Counted from the first letter of the stretch, positions 15,798 through 23,335 are shown. The stretch is 43,685 nucleotides of DNA from Pseudomonas sp. HMWF021 (GCF_003061005.1 NZ_QAIK01000007.1:11887-55571), one strand, 5' to 3'. Numbers and translations: made by a program. Notes: generated by a model from the letters alone, not told the origin.

Positions 15798-17123
15798 TCA
15801 GTGGGTGTTGGTGTAGAGGTAGTCTGTTGCCAGTGAGGCCAGTGTGCGTACGCCCACCACCAGCGCCGACTCATCCACAAAGAACCCCGGATTATGATTC
15901 GGCGCCGCCTTGCTCATGTCCTGATCCCGTGGCGTCACCCCCAGAAACACAAATAGCCCGGGCACTTCCTTGGCAAAGAACGAGAAGTCTTCCGCGCCGC
16001 CCACCAGCGGTGCGTTCACCACGTCATCCTTCGCCGCCCACTTCAACGTCGGCAGCATTTTTTCCGTCAGTGCCGGGTTGTTGATCGTAGGGTCGTATTT
16101 TTCGATGATGGTCACGTCGGCTTTCGCGCCGCCGCTTTCGGCAATTTTTTCGATGGTCTGGCGAACGTCGCTGTGCAGTTTCTGGCGGATGCCGTAGTCG
16201 TAGGAGCGGATGGTGCCGCTCATGTCCACGGACTCGGGAATGATGTTGTAGCGGGTGCCGCCGTTGATGGTGCCGATGCTGACCACCGACGGGTAGGACG
16301 AAATGTCGGTGCGGCGGCTGACCACGGTTTGCAGGCCGACGATAGTTTGCGCGCCGACGGTAATCGGGTCGATGCCGTCCCAGGGGCGACCGGCGTGGGT
16401 CTGTTTGCCGAGGATTTTGATACGCAGGTCGTCGGAGCTGGCCAGGGTTGGGCCCGGGCGATAGGCGATCTGGCCGGCGGAGACGCCGGCCCAGACGTGC
16501 AGGCCGAACACGGCGTCGGGTTTCGGTGATTTCATCACGCCTTCTTCGACCATCATTTTCGCGCCCCAGGTGTTTTTACCGTCGGGGATGAAGTCGCTGG
16601 GGCCTTCTTCGGCGGGCTGGAAGTAGAACACCACGGTGCCCGGCAGAGTGTCGCGCAAGCCTGTGAGAATTTTCGCCGTGCTCAGCAGGATCGCGGTGTG
16701 GGCGTCGTGGCCGCAGGCGTGCATCACGTCGACTTCTTTGCCCAGATAAGTGCCTTTGGCTTTCGAGGCGAAGGGCAGGTCGGCGACTTCCTTGACCGGC
16801 AATGCGTCCATGTCGGCGCGCAGGGCCACGGTCGGGCCGGGCAGCGCGCCTTTGAGGATGGCGACCACGCCGGTGCGGGCGACATTGGTTTTGACTTCCA
16901 GGCCCATGGCCTTGAGCTGTTTGGCGACCAGTTCCGCGGTGCGTGTTTCGGTGTTGCCCAGTTCCGGGTGGGCGTGAATGTCGCGGCGGGTTTCCAGCAG
17001 TTGCGGTTCAAGTGCCTTGGCTTGGGTGGCGATCTGTTCGCGGGTGCTGTCCAGGGTGGCGGCGCTGGCGGTGCCGGCCAGCAGAGTGAGCAGAACGGTC
17101 TGGGCAATGCGTGTCAGCTGCAT
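15798..17123 (-). CDS. Secreted M20D-family amidohydrolase
   Basis: 441 residues. The signal peptide MQLTRIAQTVLLTLLAGTASA points to the periplasm, whereas many M20D relatives are cytoplasmic. Metal-site motifs are RADMDALPV, MHACGHDAHTA (around residues 135-145), QPAEEGP with the catalytic Glu pair and a late GGAEDFSFF. The dimerisation lid domain sits at about 220-330. Relatives include hippurate hydrolase, IAA-amino-acid hydrolases and N-acyl-amino-acid or carboxypeptidase-like enzymes; it would split an N-acyl or N-peptidyl amide. The gene stands alone, with a repeat cluster after its stop. Confidence 0.9.
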   Translation of the reverse strand: MQLTRIAQTVLLTLLAGTASAATLDSTREQIATQAKALEPQLLETRRDIHAHPELGNTETRTAELVAKQLKAMGLEVKTNVARTGVVAILKGALPGPTVALRADMDALPVKEVADLPFASKAKGTYLGKEVDVMHACGHDAHTAILLSTAKILTGLRDTLPGTVVFYFQPAEEGPSDFIPDGKNTWGAKMMVEEGVMKSPKPDAVFGLHVWAGVSAGQIAYRPGPTLASSDDLRIKILGKQTHAGRPWDGIDPITVGAQTIVGLQTVVSRRTDISSYPSVVSIGTINGGTRYNIIPESVDMSGTIRSYDYGIRQKLHSDVRQTIEKIAESGGAKADVTIIEKYDPTINNPALTEKMLPTLKWAAKDDVVNAPLVGGAEDFSFFAKEVPGLFVFLGVTPRDQDMSKAAPNHNPGFFVDESALVVGVRTLASLATDYLYTNTH

Positions 17124-17436
17124 CGGATTTCTCCATGGTTATTGTTTTTCTGGCTTCCCTGAGTGGGACAAAAGCATAGCGGGTTAGTGCAACGCCGTAG
17201 ACCAGTTCGATCTCTGGAACTGAGGTTTTCCATTAAGTTGACGACACAAAAAATCAACTAAGGAAACGTCCTACGGCTTTATCAGTTGGGTCTGGCATGA
17301 CAGAAAAGCCCCATAGGATAAATATGTACCGCACCCCGCCGCATTTATTTCCATAAGTTTCTCCAGGCGCCGGGAACTGCTTTCGAGCGCTGAAGTTTCC
17401 TGGTGGGAAGTTGGATAAATTTTATGGAGAGTAAAA
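17124..17436. other. Intergenic region with promoter of the pyocin gene
   Basis: 313 bases without a gene. It becomes AT-richer towards the pyocin start and ends with the ribosome site GGAGAG six bases before the ATG. An imperfect inverted repeat (CCTACGGCTTT near 17270 with AAAAGCCCCATAGG near 17306) could fold in the leader. I saw no clear LexA box and no convincing PrtN-type P-box, although pyocins are usually controlled that way. Confidence 0.5.
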
Positions 17437-19383
17437 ATGTCGCGTAATGGAATAACGCTGCCGCCTACCGTGGTGCGCCCGGATAAAAAAGATGAGTATT
17501 TACACTATTTAGGAACGGGTAATGGCTCGGGGCCGAATATTGATTTTGCTCCGCTGGTAGAAATTCTGGATATGGAGATCGCCTTTAAGGCGGTTTCAGA
17601 AAGTATTGCGCAAGTCATTGAGGTTGAACTTGCACAAGTAAGGGCCGAGGGCGACTCCCGTGTGCTGCCTGCACTGGAATCGCTGATGCGCGAAATGCAA
17701 TTTCGGGATGCGTTGATCACCCGGAAGTTTATTGCCCTACTTTCGGCAAGAGATATCGCTGTCACGCGATTTGGTCATGCCCAGGTTGAAATATTTTTCA
17801 ACGGAGGACGGCTACCGCAGATCAATCGACGCGATGCGAACGTATCCGCCCGGCAAGCCTACAGTTCGCTATTCAATGCCAAATTGCTGGTTGACGGTAT
17901 CGCCTTGTTGAACACGCAGTCTGTCACGGTCAGGGGCATGATCGCGGTAGTACAAGCGCAAGAGGCCGAGCGAATTGCCCAGGAGCAGGCGCGATTGGCG
18001 GCGGAACACGCCCGGCAGCTTGCTCAGGAACAGGTCCGTGCAGCACAGGATCAAGCGCGCCGGATGGCGGAAGAGTTAGCGCGTATTGCCGCCGCCAATG
18101 AAGTCAAGCGACTGGCAGAAGAGCAAGCCCGTTTGGCGGCGCAAGCCCGGGAGCAAAAGCTCGCCGAGGAACGGGCAGCACTTGAGGCGGAAGCTGAAGC
18201 ACACAGGCTCGCAGAGGAAAAGCGCCGACTGCAAGAAGTCGAACAGGCCAATCGCTCGCTTGAAGACCAGCGACCAAGTCTGAGTCATGGCATGCCCCTG
18301 CGCCTACAGGGCAATGTCGCCAATGCCCAGTTGGTCTTTGCGACATCCCGTGGCGCGGTGGCCATTGCTGACAACCTGATGGCGGGATCAGCGGCCGCCA
18401 TTCGTTCGGCGGTTGGGCGCTTGGCTGGACTGACTGCAGGAACGGCGTCGGGCCTGATGGTGGGTGTGAGTGCGTTCATCTACTCACCGACATTGGGCAA
18501 TGGTGAGTTGCCCGAGCGCTTCTTGCTCAGCCATCCGTTGTCGGACCTGCTATCCGGGCCTCTGCCGGATCTGCACAGGCTGGCAAGCGAAAGGGCCTTG
18601 GTGGATTTACCCGTACGTTTAAGCCCCCGGCCATTGGCAGGCAATCTGGCGGAACTGCTCGTTGTTCCGGTAGGCGGCAAAAGACTTCCTTCCGGTGTGC
18701 GGGTGATTGCAGCGGGCTATAACCCCGGGGATAACACTTACGGAACCACGCTCACTGACCGACCGCCAACAACTGTGGTCTGGACGCCAATAATTGCGCC
18801 GACCGACAGTTCAACGCAGTCGCCCGCCGAGGAGTCAGCTCCACCACGATACTTCGGTGGCAATCTCGTCCCGATTGAAGGGCGGATCGATACCTATCCC
18901 GTCCCGGGCAACATTCACTTCGACGACTTCATTCTCGTCTTCCCGCCGGAATCGGGGCTGCCACCGCAGTACGTCATGTTCCGGGATCGCCGGAATGATC
19001 CGGGAGTGGCCAATGGTTATGGGGAGCCGGTTGTGGGTCGATGGCTTGAAGCGGCTGCGCAAGGTGAGGGGGCGGCGATTCCATCGGAGATCGCTGAGAA
19101 GTTGAGAGGAAGGCAGTTCAAAAGCTTCAGAGCTTTTAGAGAGAGATTGTGGAAGGCAGTTTTTCACGAGGAAAGGTTAGCTGAGTTGTTTAATGCAGCG
19201 AGTTTAAGCGAAATGAAAAAAGGGAAAGCTCCGATAGTAAGGGAGAGTGATTTTGTGGGAGCAAGAGTGAAGTACGAACTGCATCATAAGTTGGGGTTGG
19301 CAGAGGGTGGGGATTTATATAATGCCGACAATATAAGTATTGTCACCCCTAAGGCGCATATTGAAATTCATAAAGGGCTTTGA
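17437..19383 (+). CDS. S-type pyocin with HNH DNase domain
   Basis: 648 residues, no signal peptide. Residues 1-165 are a helical N-terminal region of unknown fold, probably for receptor binding. Residues 170-285 are a long Ala/Glu/Gln/Arg coiled coil (QEAERIAQEQARLAAEHARQ and similar). About 290-510 is the Pyocin_S translocation domain, with a Gly/Ala-rich hydrophobic patch (AGLTAGTASGLMVGVSAFIY). Residues 520-648 are a colicin E9/pyocin AP41-type DNase that begins with DPGVANGYGEPVVGRWL. The HNH metal finger is intact: ELHH with His616 and His617, Asn632, and TPKAHIEIH with His641 and His645. It would enter a related cell and cut its chromosome. The GTG of the immunity gene follows one base after the stop. 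No lysis gene is seen. Confidence 0.95.
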   Translation: MSRNGITLPPTVVRPDKKDEYLHYLGTGNGSGPNIDFAPLVEILDMEIAFKAVSESIAQVIEVELAQVRAEGDSRVLPALESLMREMQFRDALITRKFIALLSARDIAVTRFGHAQVEIFFNGGRLPQINRRDANVSARQAYSSLFNAKLLVDGIALLNTQSVTVRGMIAVVQAQEAERIAQEQARLAAEHARQLAQEQVRAAQDQARRMAEELARIAAANEVKRLAEEQARLAAQAREQKLAEERAALEAEAEAHRLAEEKRRLQEVEQANRSLEDQRPSLSHGMPLRLQGNVANAQLVFATSRGAVAIADNLMAGSAAAIRSAVGRLAGLTAGTASGLMVGVSAFIYSPTLGNGELPERFLLSHPLSDLLSGPLPDLHRLASERALVDLPVRLSPRPLAGNLAELLVVPVGGKRLPSGVRVIAAGYNPGDNTYGTTLTDRPPTTVVWTPIIAPTDSSTQSPAEESAPPRYFGGNLVPIEGRIDTYPVPGNIHFDDFILVFPPESGLPPQYVMFRDRRNDPGVANGYGEPVVGRWLEAAAQGEGAAIPSEIAEKLRGRQFKSFRAFRERLWKAVFHEERLAELFNAASLSEMKKGKAPIVRESDFVGARVKYELHHKLGLAEGGDLYNADNISIVTPKAHIEIHKGL

Positions 19384-19384
19384 T

Positions 19385-19633
19385 GTGAAATCGATACAGG
19401 AAATGAGTGAAGAAAATTTTCTTGAGTTTGTCAGAAAAATCTATAACTCAGGGTTTCGTACAGAAAAACAGCAAATTGCCGCCATTCTTGAGTTTAGTCG
19501 GCTGGTTGAGCACCCTTCTGGCTCAGATTTGATCTACTACCCGGAAGAAGGTAAGGATGGGCCTGAGAAAGTTGTAATCGAGGTGAAGAAATGGCGCTCC
19601 GCTAACGGTAAACCTGGTTTCAAAGACCAGTAA
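19385..19633 (+). CDS. Immunity protein 1, Im9/pyocin-immunity family (cognate)
   Basis: 82 residues from a GTG at 19385, giving MKSIQEMSEENFLEFV, which lines up with the start of colicin E9 immunity; an ATG at 19403 would clip helix I. Helix III has EHPSGSDLIYYP, identical in the key residues (Asp51, Tyr54 and Tyr55 of Im9 numbering) that contact the DNase. It ends in KPGFKDQ. Being next to the intact pyocin gene, it is the likely partner that blocks the DNase in the producer. Confidence 0.93.
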   Translation: MKSIQEMSEENFLEFVRKIYNSGFRTEKQQIAAILEFSRLVEHPSGSDLIYYPEEGKDGPEKVVIEVKKWRSANGKPGFKDQ

Positions 19634-19637
19634 GCAC

Positions 19638-19672
19638 AGCCCCCTATTGGCGCAACCCGCCGATAGGGGGCT
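19638..19672. terminator. Hairpin after immunity 1
   Basis: AGCCCCCTATTGGCG and CGCCGATAGGGGGCT form a 15-pair stem with a five-base loop. It is the natural end of the pyocin operon, but no U-run follows. The same hairpin, slightly shortened, stands after immunity 3 next to the intact channel gene. Confidence 0.6.
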
Positions 19673-19681
19673 CACCAAGAC

Positions 19682-19768
19682 TTAATCGTCCTTCTTGCGC
19701 TCCGTGCCCGGCGTAATTACCTGCACGCTCATCCGTGGCGTTGCCAAATCCGGCCCGGCTTCGTCCAG
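19682..19768 (-). pseudogene. Copy A of the mscS-family gene 3' end
   Basis: Read on the minus strand it encodes LDEAGPDLATPRMSVQVITP, then GTERKKDD and a stop. This is the last 28 codons of the channel gene at 20768, with one amino-acid change (Leu to Pro) and several silent ones. It stops abruptly at the CTG codon (plus-strand ...CGTCCAG). It marks an earlier end of the cassette, left behind by recombination. Confidence 0.9.
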
Positions 19769-19798
19769 AAATAGTGGGTGTTTGCGTGAAATGGATAA

Positions 19799-20002
19799 TT
19801 TGCGGCGAACAATCGAGCGCGCCTAGCTCCAGGTAAATCAACATTCACTATCCCCTCCGAGCAATTGGGGGGTAATAAAGTTTTTGAATTGCATCATGTG
19901 GAATATATAAAAAATGGGGGAGAGATATTCGACTTGGATAATTTGAAGGTGCTAACGCCGAGGCATCATTATCAAACGCACTCTCGTGCAGGAGAAATTT
20001 GA
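19799..20002 (+). pseudogene. Orphan HNH DNase tail 1
   Basis: A 67-codon open stretch without a start codon, just after an in-frame stop. It encodes GKSTFTIPSEQLGGNKVFEL, then HH, NGGEIFDLDNLKVLTPRHHY and QTH, the complete C-terminal metal finger of a colicin E9-type DNase (ELHH, Asn, and H...H). The N-terminal part of the DNase and the rest of the bacteriocin are missing. It differs strongly from the tail of the intact pyocin, so it comes from a different toxin. The stop lies three bases before the ATG of immunity 2, its presumed partner. Confidence 0.92.
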
Positions 20003-20004
20003 CC

Positions 20005-20259
20005 ATGTACCGTAAATTTGAAGATTTTACCGAGTTCGAGTTTTTTGAATTACTCAGGGATATATGTTTTATGAGGTCTCCAAGTGATAAGGCTCATATG
20101 AAACTTGTCGAACAGTTCGAAAAAGCGTCCGAGCATCCTGAACGTAGCGGCGTTATTTATTATCCAAGTGCGGAAGATAATGACAGTCCCGAAGGTATTC
20201 TTGAAACGGTAAAAAAATGGCGGGCCGCTCACGGCAAGCCCGGCTTCAAAGACCAATAG
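20005..20259 (+). CDS. Immunity protein 2, orphan Im9-family
   Basis: 84 residues from the ATG at 20005 with GGAGAAA upstream; a TTG two codons earlier is in frame but too near the ribosome site. The fold matches Im9, ending VKKWRAAHGKPGFKDQ. Helix III reads EHPERSGVIYYP: the two tyrosines are kept but Gly replaces the aspartate equal to Asp51, and Glu-Arg replace Ser-Gly, so it must recognise a different DNase. It follows orphan tail 1 and can protect the cell without any toxin in place. Confidence 0.9.
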   Translation: MYRKFEDFTEFEFFELLRDICFMRSPSDKAHMKLVEQFEKASEHPERSGVIYYPSAEDNDSPEGILETVKKWRAAHGKPGFKDQ

Positions 20260-20263
20260 AAAT

Positions 20264-20302
20264 ACCCCCTCCCGTATTGGCGTTGACTTCCAATAGGGGA
20301 GG
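20264..20302. terminator. Hairpin after immunity 2
   Basis: ACCCCCTCCCGTATTGG and CCAATAGGGGGAGG-like bases (the actual arm is CCAATAGGGGAGG) form an imperfect stem. It takes the same place as the hairpins after immunity 1 and 3 but has a different sequence, which fits a different origin. No U-run follows. Confidence 0.5.
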
Positions 20303-20307
20303 CTGGA

Positions 20308-20382
20308 TCAGTTTTCCTTTTTGTACTCAGCGTTCGGTGCGATCACACTCATGCGTAGTGTTGCCAGGTCGAGCCCGTCCAG
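20308..20382 (-). pseudogene. Copy B of an mscS-family gene 3' end, diverged
   Basis: On the minus strand it encodes LDGLDLATLRMSVIAPNAEY then KKEN and a stop, clearly the same protein end as the channel gene (LDLATPRMSV... ) but only about half identical and four codons shorter. It breaks off at the same CTG codon as copy A. The divergence suggests it came from another strain or species together with immunity 2. Confidence 0.85.
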
Positions 20383-20384
20383 AA

Positions 20385-20465
20385 ATGGAGGGGTTGTATC
20401 AGATGAATAATCTGCTCGTGCTAACTATAAAGCAGCATTTGGCAATTCATAAGGGAGTCGAGTAA
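20385..20465 (+). pseudogene. Orphan HNH DNase tail 2
   Basis: 26 codons encoding MEGLYQMNNLLVLTIKQHLA and IHKGVE. This is the last part of a colicin-type HNH motif: the Asn of HNH and the final H...H are kept, but the ELHH half is lost, and Ile stands where Pro is usual in TPK. It cannot be a working nuclease. The stop overlaps the ATG of immunity 3 by one base (TAATG), a normal toxin-immunity coupling preserved after loss of the toxin. Confidence 0.88.
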
Positions 20466-20719
20466 TGAAAAAGTTAATGATCAGTGATATGTCCGAAGAA
20501 CAATTTTTGCATTTTGTACAAAAGATATGTCAATCGGATTACGCGACTGAAAAGGGGCACACCTCAGCGGTTATGGAGTTTGAACGACTGAGCGAGCATC
20601 CAGCCCGTTCCGATTTATTCTATTACCCGGAACCGGGCAAAAGTGGTCCGGAAAACATCGTGGCGGAAGTAAAACGGTGGCGGGCCGCCCACGGCAAACC
20701 TGGTTTCAAAGACCAGTAA
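20465..20719 (+). CDS. Immunity protein 3, orphan Im9-family
   Basis: 84 residues, beginning MKKLMISDMSEEQFLHFVQK and ending KPGFKDQ. Helix III is EHPARSDLFYYP with the Asp51 equivalent kept. It is closer to immunity 1 than to immunity 2 in both the N-terminal helix and the 3' DNA, which is nearly identical to that after immunity 1. It follows orphan tail 2 and directly precedes the convergent, intact channel gene, so it probably marks the oldest cassette at this locus. Confidence 0.92.
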   Translation: MKKLMISDMSEEQFLHFVQKICQSDYATEKGHTSAVMEFERLSEHPARSDLFYYPEPGKSGPENIVAEVKRWRAAHGKPGFKDQ

Positions 20720-20726
20720 GCACGGT

Positions 20727-20755
20727 CCCCTATTGGCGCAACCTGCCGATAGGGG
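20727..20755. terminator. Hairpin between immunity 3 and the channel gene
   Basis: CCCCTATTGGC and GCCGATAGGGG form an 11-pair stem around GCAACCT. It lies between two convergent genes and is the ancestral form of the hairpin after immunity 1. A U-run is lacking on both strands. Confidence 0.55.
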
Positions 20756-20767
20756 GCTCACCAAGAC

Positions 20768-22924
20768 TTAGTCGTCCTTCTTGCGCTCCGTGCCCGGCGT
20801 GATCACCTGCACACTCATCCGCGGCGTCGCCAGATCCAGTCCTGCCTCATCCAGGTGACGTTTGAGCGACAGGTTGAAGGCCCGGGAAACTTCCCATTGT
20901 TTGATCGGCGCAGTCTTGAATCGCGCTCGCAGAATCGCGCTGCCGGACTCGAAACTTTCCACACCCTGGATCTCCAGCGGCGACCAGATATTGCGCCGCT
21001 GCAGCGGGTCGGTGCGCATTTTCTGACCGACTTCGCGCATCAGTTTGATCGCGTCGTCGATTTCCATGTTGTACGGCACGGCCACCCGGAAGATCGCGTA
21101 GCCGAATTCCCGGGAGTAGTTCTTGATGCTTTTGATTTCGCTGAACGGAATGGTGTGAACGATGCCATCGATGTCGCGCAGGCGCACGGTGCGGATCGTC
21201 AGGCCTTCGACGGTGCCGAGGTGGCCGCCGACGTCTACGTAATCGTCGATCGCCAGGGAGTCTTCGATGATGATGAACAGACCGGTGATCAAATCCGCCA
21301 CCAGTGACTGCGCACCAAAACCGATGGCCAGACCGATGACACCGGCACCGGCCAGCAACGGCGTGACGTTCATGCCCATGTTCGCCAAAGCGACGATCAG
21401 CGCAATGATGAAAATCGCCACGAACAGCACGTTGCGGATCAGCGGCATCATCGTCTGTGCGCGGGCGTTGGCCAGGCCTTTGCGCGAGCGGGTGAGGGCG
21501 TGATGCACGGCGGTGTCGGCGAGGATCCAGATCAGCCAGGAGAAAATCAGCGTGCCGATCAGGCTGAACAGTTTGACGCTGACGTCATGCCCTTCGCCCT
21601 CGGCGAAACCGATCAGCGATTTGCCCCACACGCGCAGGCCGAGCTCGATGAAGGTCAGCCACACCAGTAGGTGGGCGAGGGTGTAGAAGAAGCTTTTCAG
21701 GCGCTCGGAGTACAACGCATGGCGCTTCGGCCCGCGCTGCGGTTTGAGCGAGTGACGGCGCACGAGACCGTTGATCACCATGCACATCACCAGCAACACC
21801 GTGCAGATCAGCGACTGGCGCAGGGCGGTGCTGGTGTCGCCGGCGGAGACGAAAGTGGCAAACAGCGAGATCCCGACCAGCACCAGCGCCGGCACGTACC
21901 AGAAGGTGCCGAGGATATCGATGGTGTCGCTGAGGGCGCGGCGGGTCAGGCGGCGGGACAACGGCTGATTGCGGATCAGATGGGCGATCGGCCGGCGGAA
22001 GCGCAGGATGAACAGCCCGGTGAACAGCGCCGCGAGGACATTGGTGATGGTCGCGGTGGTGTGCGCCAGGTGCACGCCAAGGCCTTCGACCAGGCGCGGG
22101 TCACTCAGCGCTTCACCGAATGCGGCGAAGCTGCCAATCAGCCACAAAGGGCGGAACGCCTGATGCCGCAGGATGTACAGCGCCCGGTGCCGGTGCGGGC
22201 CGTCGAGCAGGGAAAACGCGATCACGCAGATCGCCGAGAAACAGGTGCCGACCACCAATGCATAAGCCAGCACCATCGCCAGGCTTTTGCCCAACGAGGA
22301 GGGCAGCGCGTAGCTCATGTAAACAGTGATGACCAACGCAATCAGCCACGGCCCGAGCTTGCGCAGGGCGAAGCGCAGCATGTCGAGGGCCTTGGGGTGC
22401 TGCGGCAGTTCTTCGGTCAGGCCGAAACGCATGCGCACCCGGTGGCCGAGCCAGATCAGTGCGGCGGCGAGCAGGCTCCAGACCATCAGAATCACGGCAA
22501 AGGCGAAGATGATCGGCAGCCATTCGCTGGCCGGCAGCATCAGGTTATCGAGTTCGTCTCGGGCCAGATCGAACTCGTCGGACCAGCGGGTCAGCGGGCT
22601 GTCGTCACCGGAGAACTGCTTCTCGAAACTCGCCAAGGTGCCGCCGATCAGGCCCAGCACGCCTTCTTCCGGCGAGGCTTGGGCTTTCTTTGTGGCGTCA
22701 CGCAGCTTTTTCAGATCGCTCAGCAACTGCGCGCGCTGCTTGTCGTTTTCCAGCGACTTGATGACTTCATCCAGCGACTGGCCCAGCGGCTCCTGCGCCT
22801 CGGGCTGCGCCTTGGTGGAGTTGAGCAGCCCCGGCAAGCCGACCGCGTGGGCAGGGGCCAGTGGCAGCAGCGTCATCAGGCAGACAAGGAACAAGCAGGG
22901 CAGAGCAAACAGACGAGCGAACAC
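20768..22924 (-). CDS. MscS-family mechanosensitive channel, YbiO-like
   Basis: 718 residues from the GTG at 22924, which gives a clean signal peptide (MFARLFALPCLFLVCLMTLLPLAPAHA); the longer frame to 23068 adds a polar leader and would overlap the next gene. A periplasmic helical region (about 30-135) is followed by around ten membrane segments and the MscS core: GAGVIGLAIGFGAQSLVADL forms the pore helix, then the beta domain with DDYVDVGGHLGTVEGLTIRT. Length and layout resemble E. coli YbiO. It would release solutes at hypo-osmotic shock. Its 3' end was used as the downstream junction in the pyocin immunity cassettes, with two partial copies upstream. Confidence 0.88.
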   Translation of the reverse strand: MFARLFALPCLFLVCLMTLLPLAPAHAVGLPGLLNSTKAQPEAQEPLGQSLDEVIKSLENDKQRAQLLSDLKKLRDATKKAQASPEEGVLGLIGGTLASFEKQFSGDDSPLTRWSDEFDLARDELDNLMLPASEWLPIIFAFAVILMVWSLLAAALIWLGHRVRMRFGLTEELPQHPKALDMLRFALRKLGPWLIALVITVYMSYALPSSLGKSLAMVLAYALVVGTCFSAICVIAFSLLDGPHRHRALYILRHQAFRPLWLIGSFAAFGEALSDPRLVEGLGVHLAHTTATITNVLAALFTGLFILRFRRPIAHLIRNQPLSRRLTRRALSDTIDILGTFWYVPALVLVGISLFATFVSAGDTSTALRQSLICTVLLVMCMVINGLVRRHSLKPQRGPKRHALYSERLKSFFYTLAHLLVWLTFIELGLRVWGKSLIGFAEGEGHDVSVKLFSLIGTLIFSWLIWILADTAVHHALTRSRKGLANARAQTMMPLIRNVLFVAIFIIALIVALANMGMNVTPLLAGAGVIGLAIGFGAQSLVADLITGLFIIIEDSLAIDDYVDVGGHLGTVEGLTIRTVRLRDIDGIVHTIPFSEIKSIKNYSREFGYAIFRVAVPYNMEIDDAIKLMREVGQKMRTDPLQRRNIWSPLEIQGVESFESGSAILRARFKTAPIKQWEVSRAFNLSLKRHLDEAGLDLATPRMSVQVITPGTERKKDD

Positions 22925-23001
22925 TAGGCGGTCAACCTCGCAAAGGGGCGAATTGAGCGAGTGTACGAGGCAGCCAGAATCAATGCGAGCCGGGCGCCGA
23001 T

Positions 23002-23178
23002 TTATTCGTTGAGTTTGGCGAGGATTTTGTAGACCACGGTGGCCAGGATCATCAGCATGCCGATCCACATGGCGAAGACACCGGCGTTCTTGTCGCGGAA
23101 GTTGAAGCCGATGGCGAGCAGGATCATCCCGGACAGGATCGGGACGAGCATGGCGTGGAAGGAGGACATCGAGATCAT
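23002..23178 (-). CDS. Small membrane protein, 58 residues
   Basis: MISMSSFHAMLVPILSGMIL continues LAIGFNFRDKNAGVFAMWIG and MLMILATVVYKILAKLNE. Two hydrophobic segments (about 8-24 and 34-50) are joined by a short charged loop FRDKN, a hairpin in the inner membrane. An AAGG lies nine bases before the ATG. A second ATG at codon 4 is possible. It lies 77 bases before the channel gene on the same strand and may be co-transcribed. I do not recognise a family. Confidence 0.75.
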   Translation of the reverse strand: MISMSSFHAMLVPILSGMILLAIGFNFRDKNAGVFAMWIGMLMILATVVYKILAKLNE

Positions 23179-23227
23179 GGAGACTGCCTTGTCATAGGGG
23201 ATGATTTAAGTCTAGGTCGCTTTCGAC

Positions 23228-23320
23228 CTGCAGGAGCTGCCGCAGGCTGCGATCTTTTGATCCTGGGTTTGCAATTCAAAAGCAAGATCAAAAGATCGCA
23301 GCCTGCGGCAGCTCCTACAG
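23228..23320. repeat. REP doublet, topology A
   Basis: CTGCAGGAGCTGCCGCAGGC...GATCTTTTGATC and its inverted partner ending GCGGCAGCTCCTACAG, 93 bases in all. It lies between the small membrane protein and apeB. Confidence 0.9.
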
Positions 23321-23335
23321 GGGGTTGCGATGAGC

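Noticed and set aside
17124..17436. Search for LexA or PrtN boxes before the pyocin gene
   Set aside because: No sequence close enough to CTGT-N8-ACAG or to the P-box was found, so no site is claimed.
20217..20465. 82-codon plus-strand frame from immunity 2 into the nuclease tail
   Set aside because: Its first part is out of frame with immunity 2 and antisense to the channel-gene fragment; only the last 26 codons resemble a nuclease.
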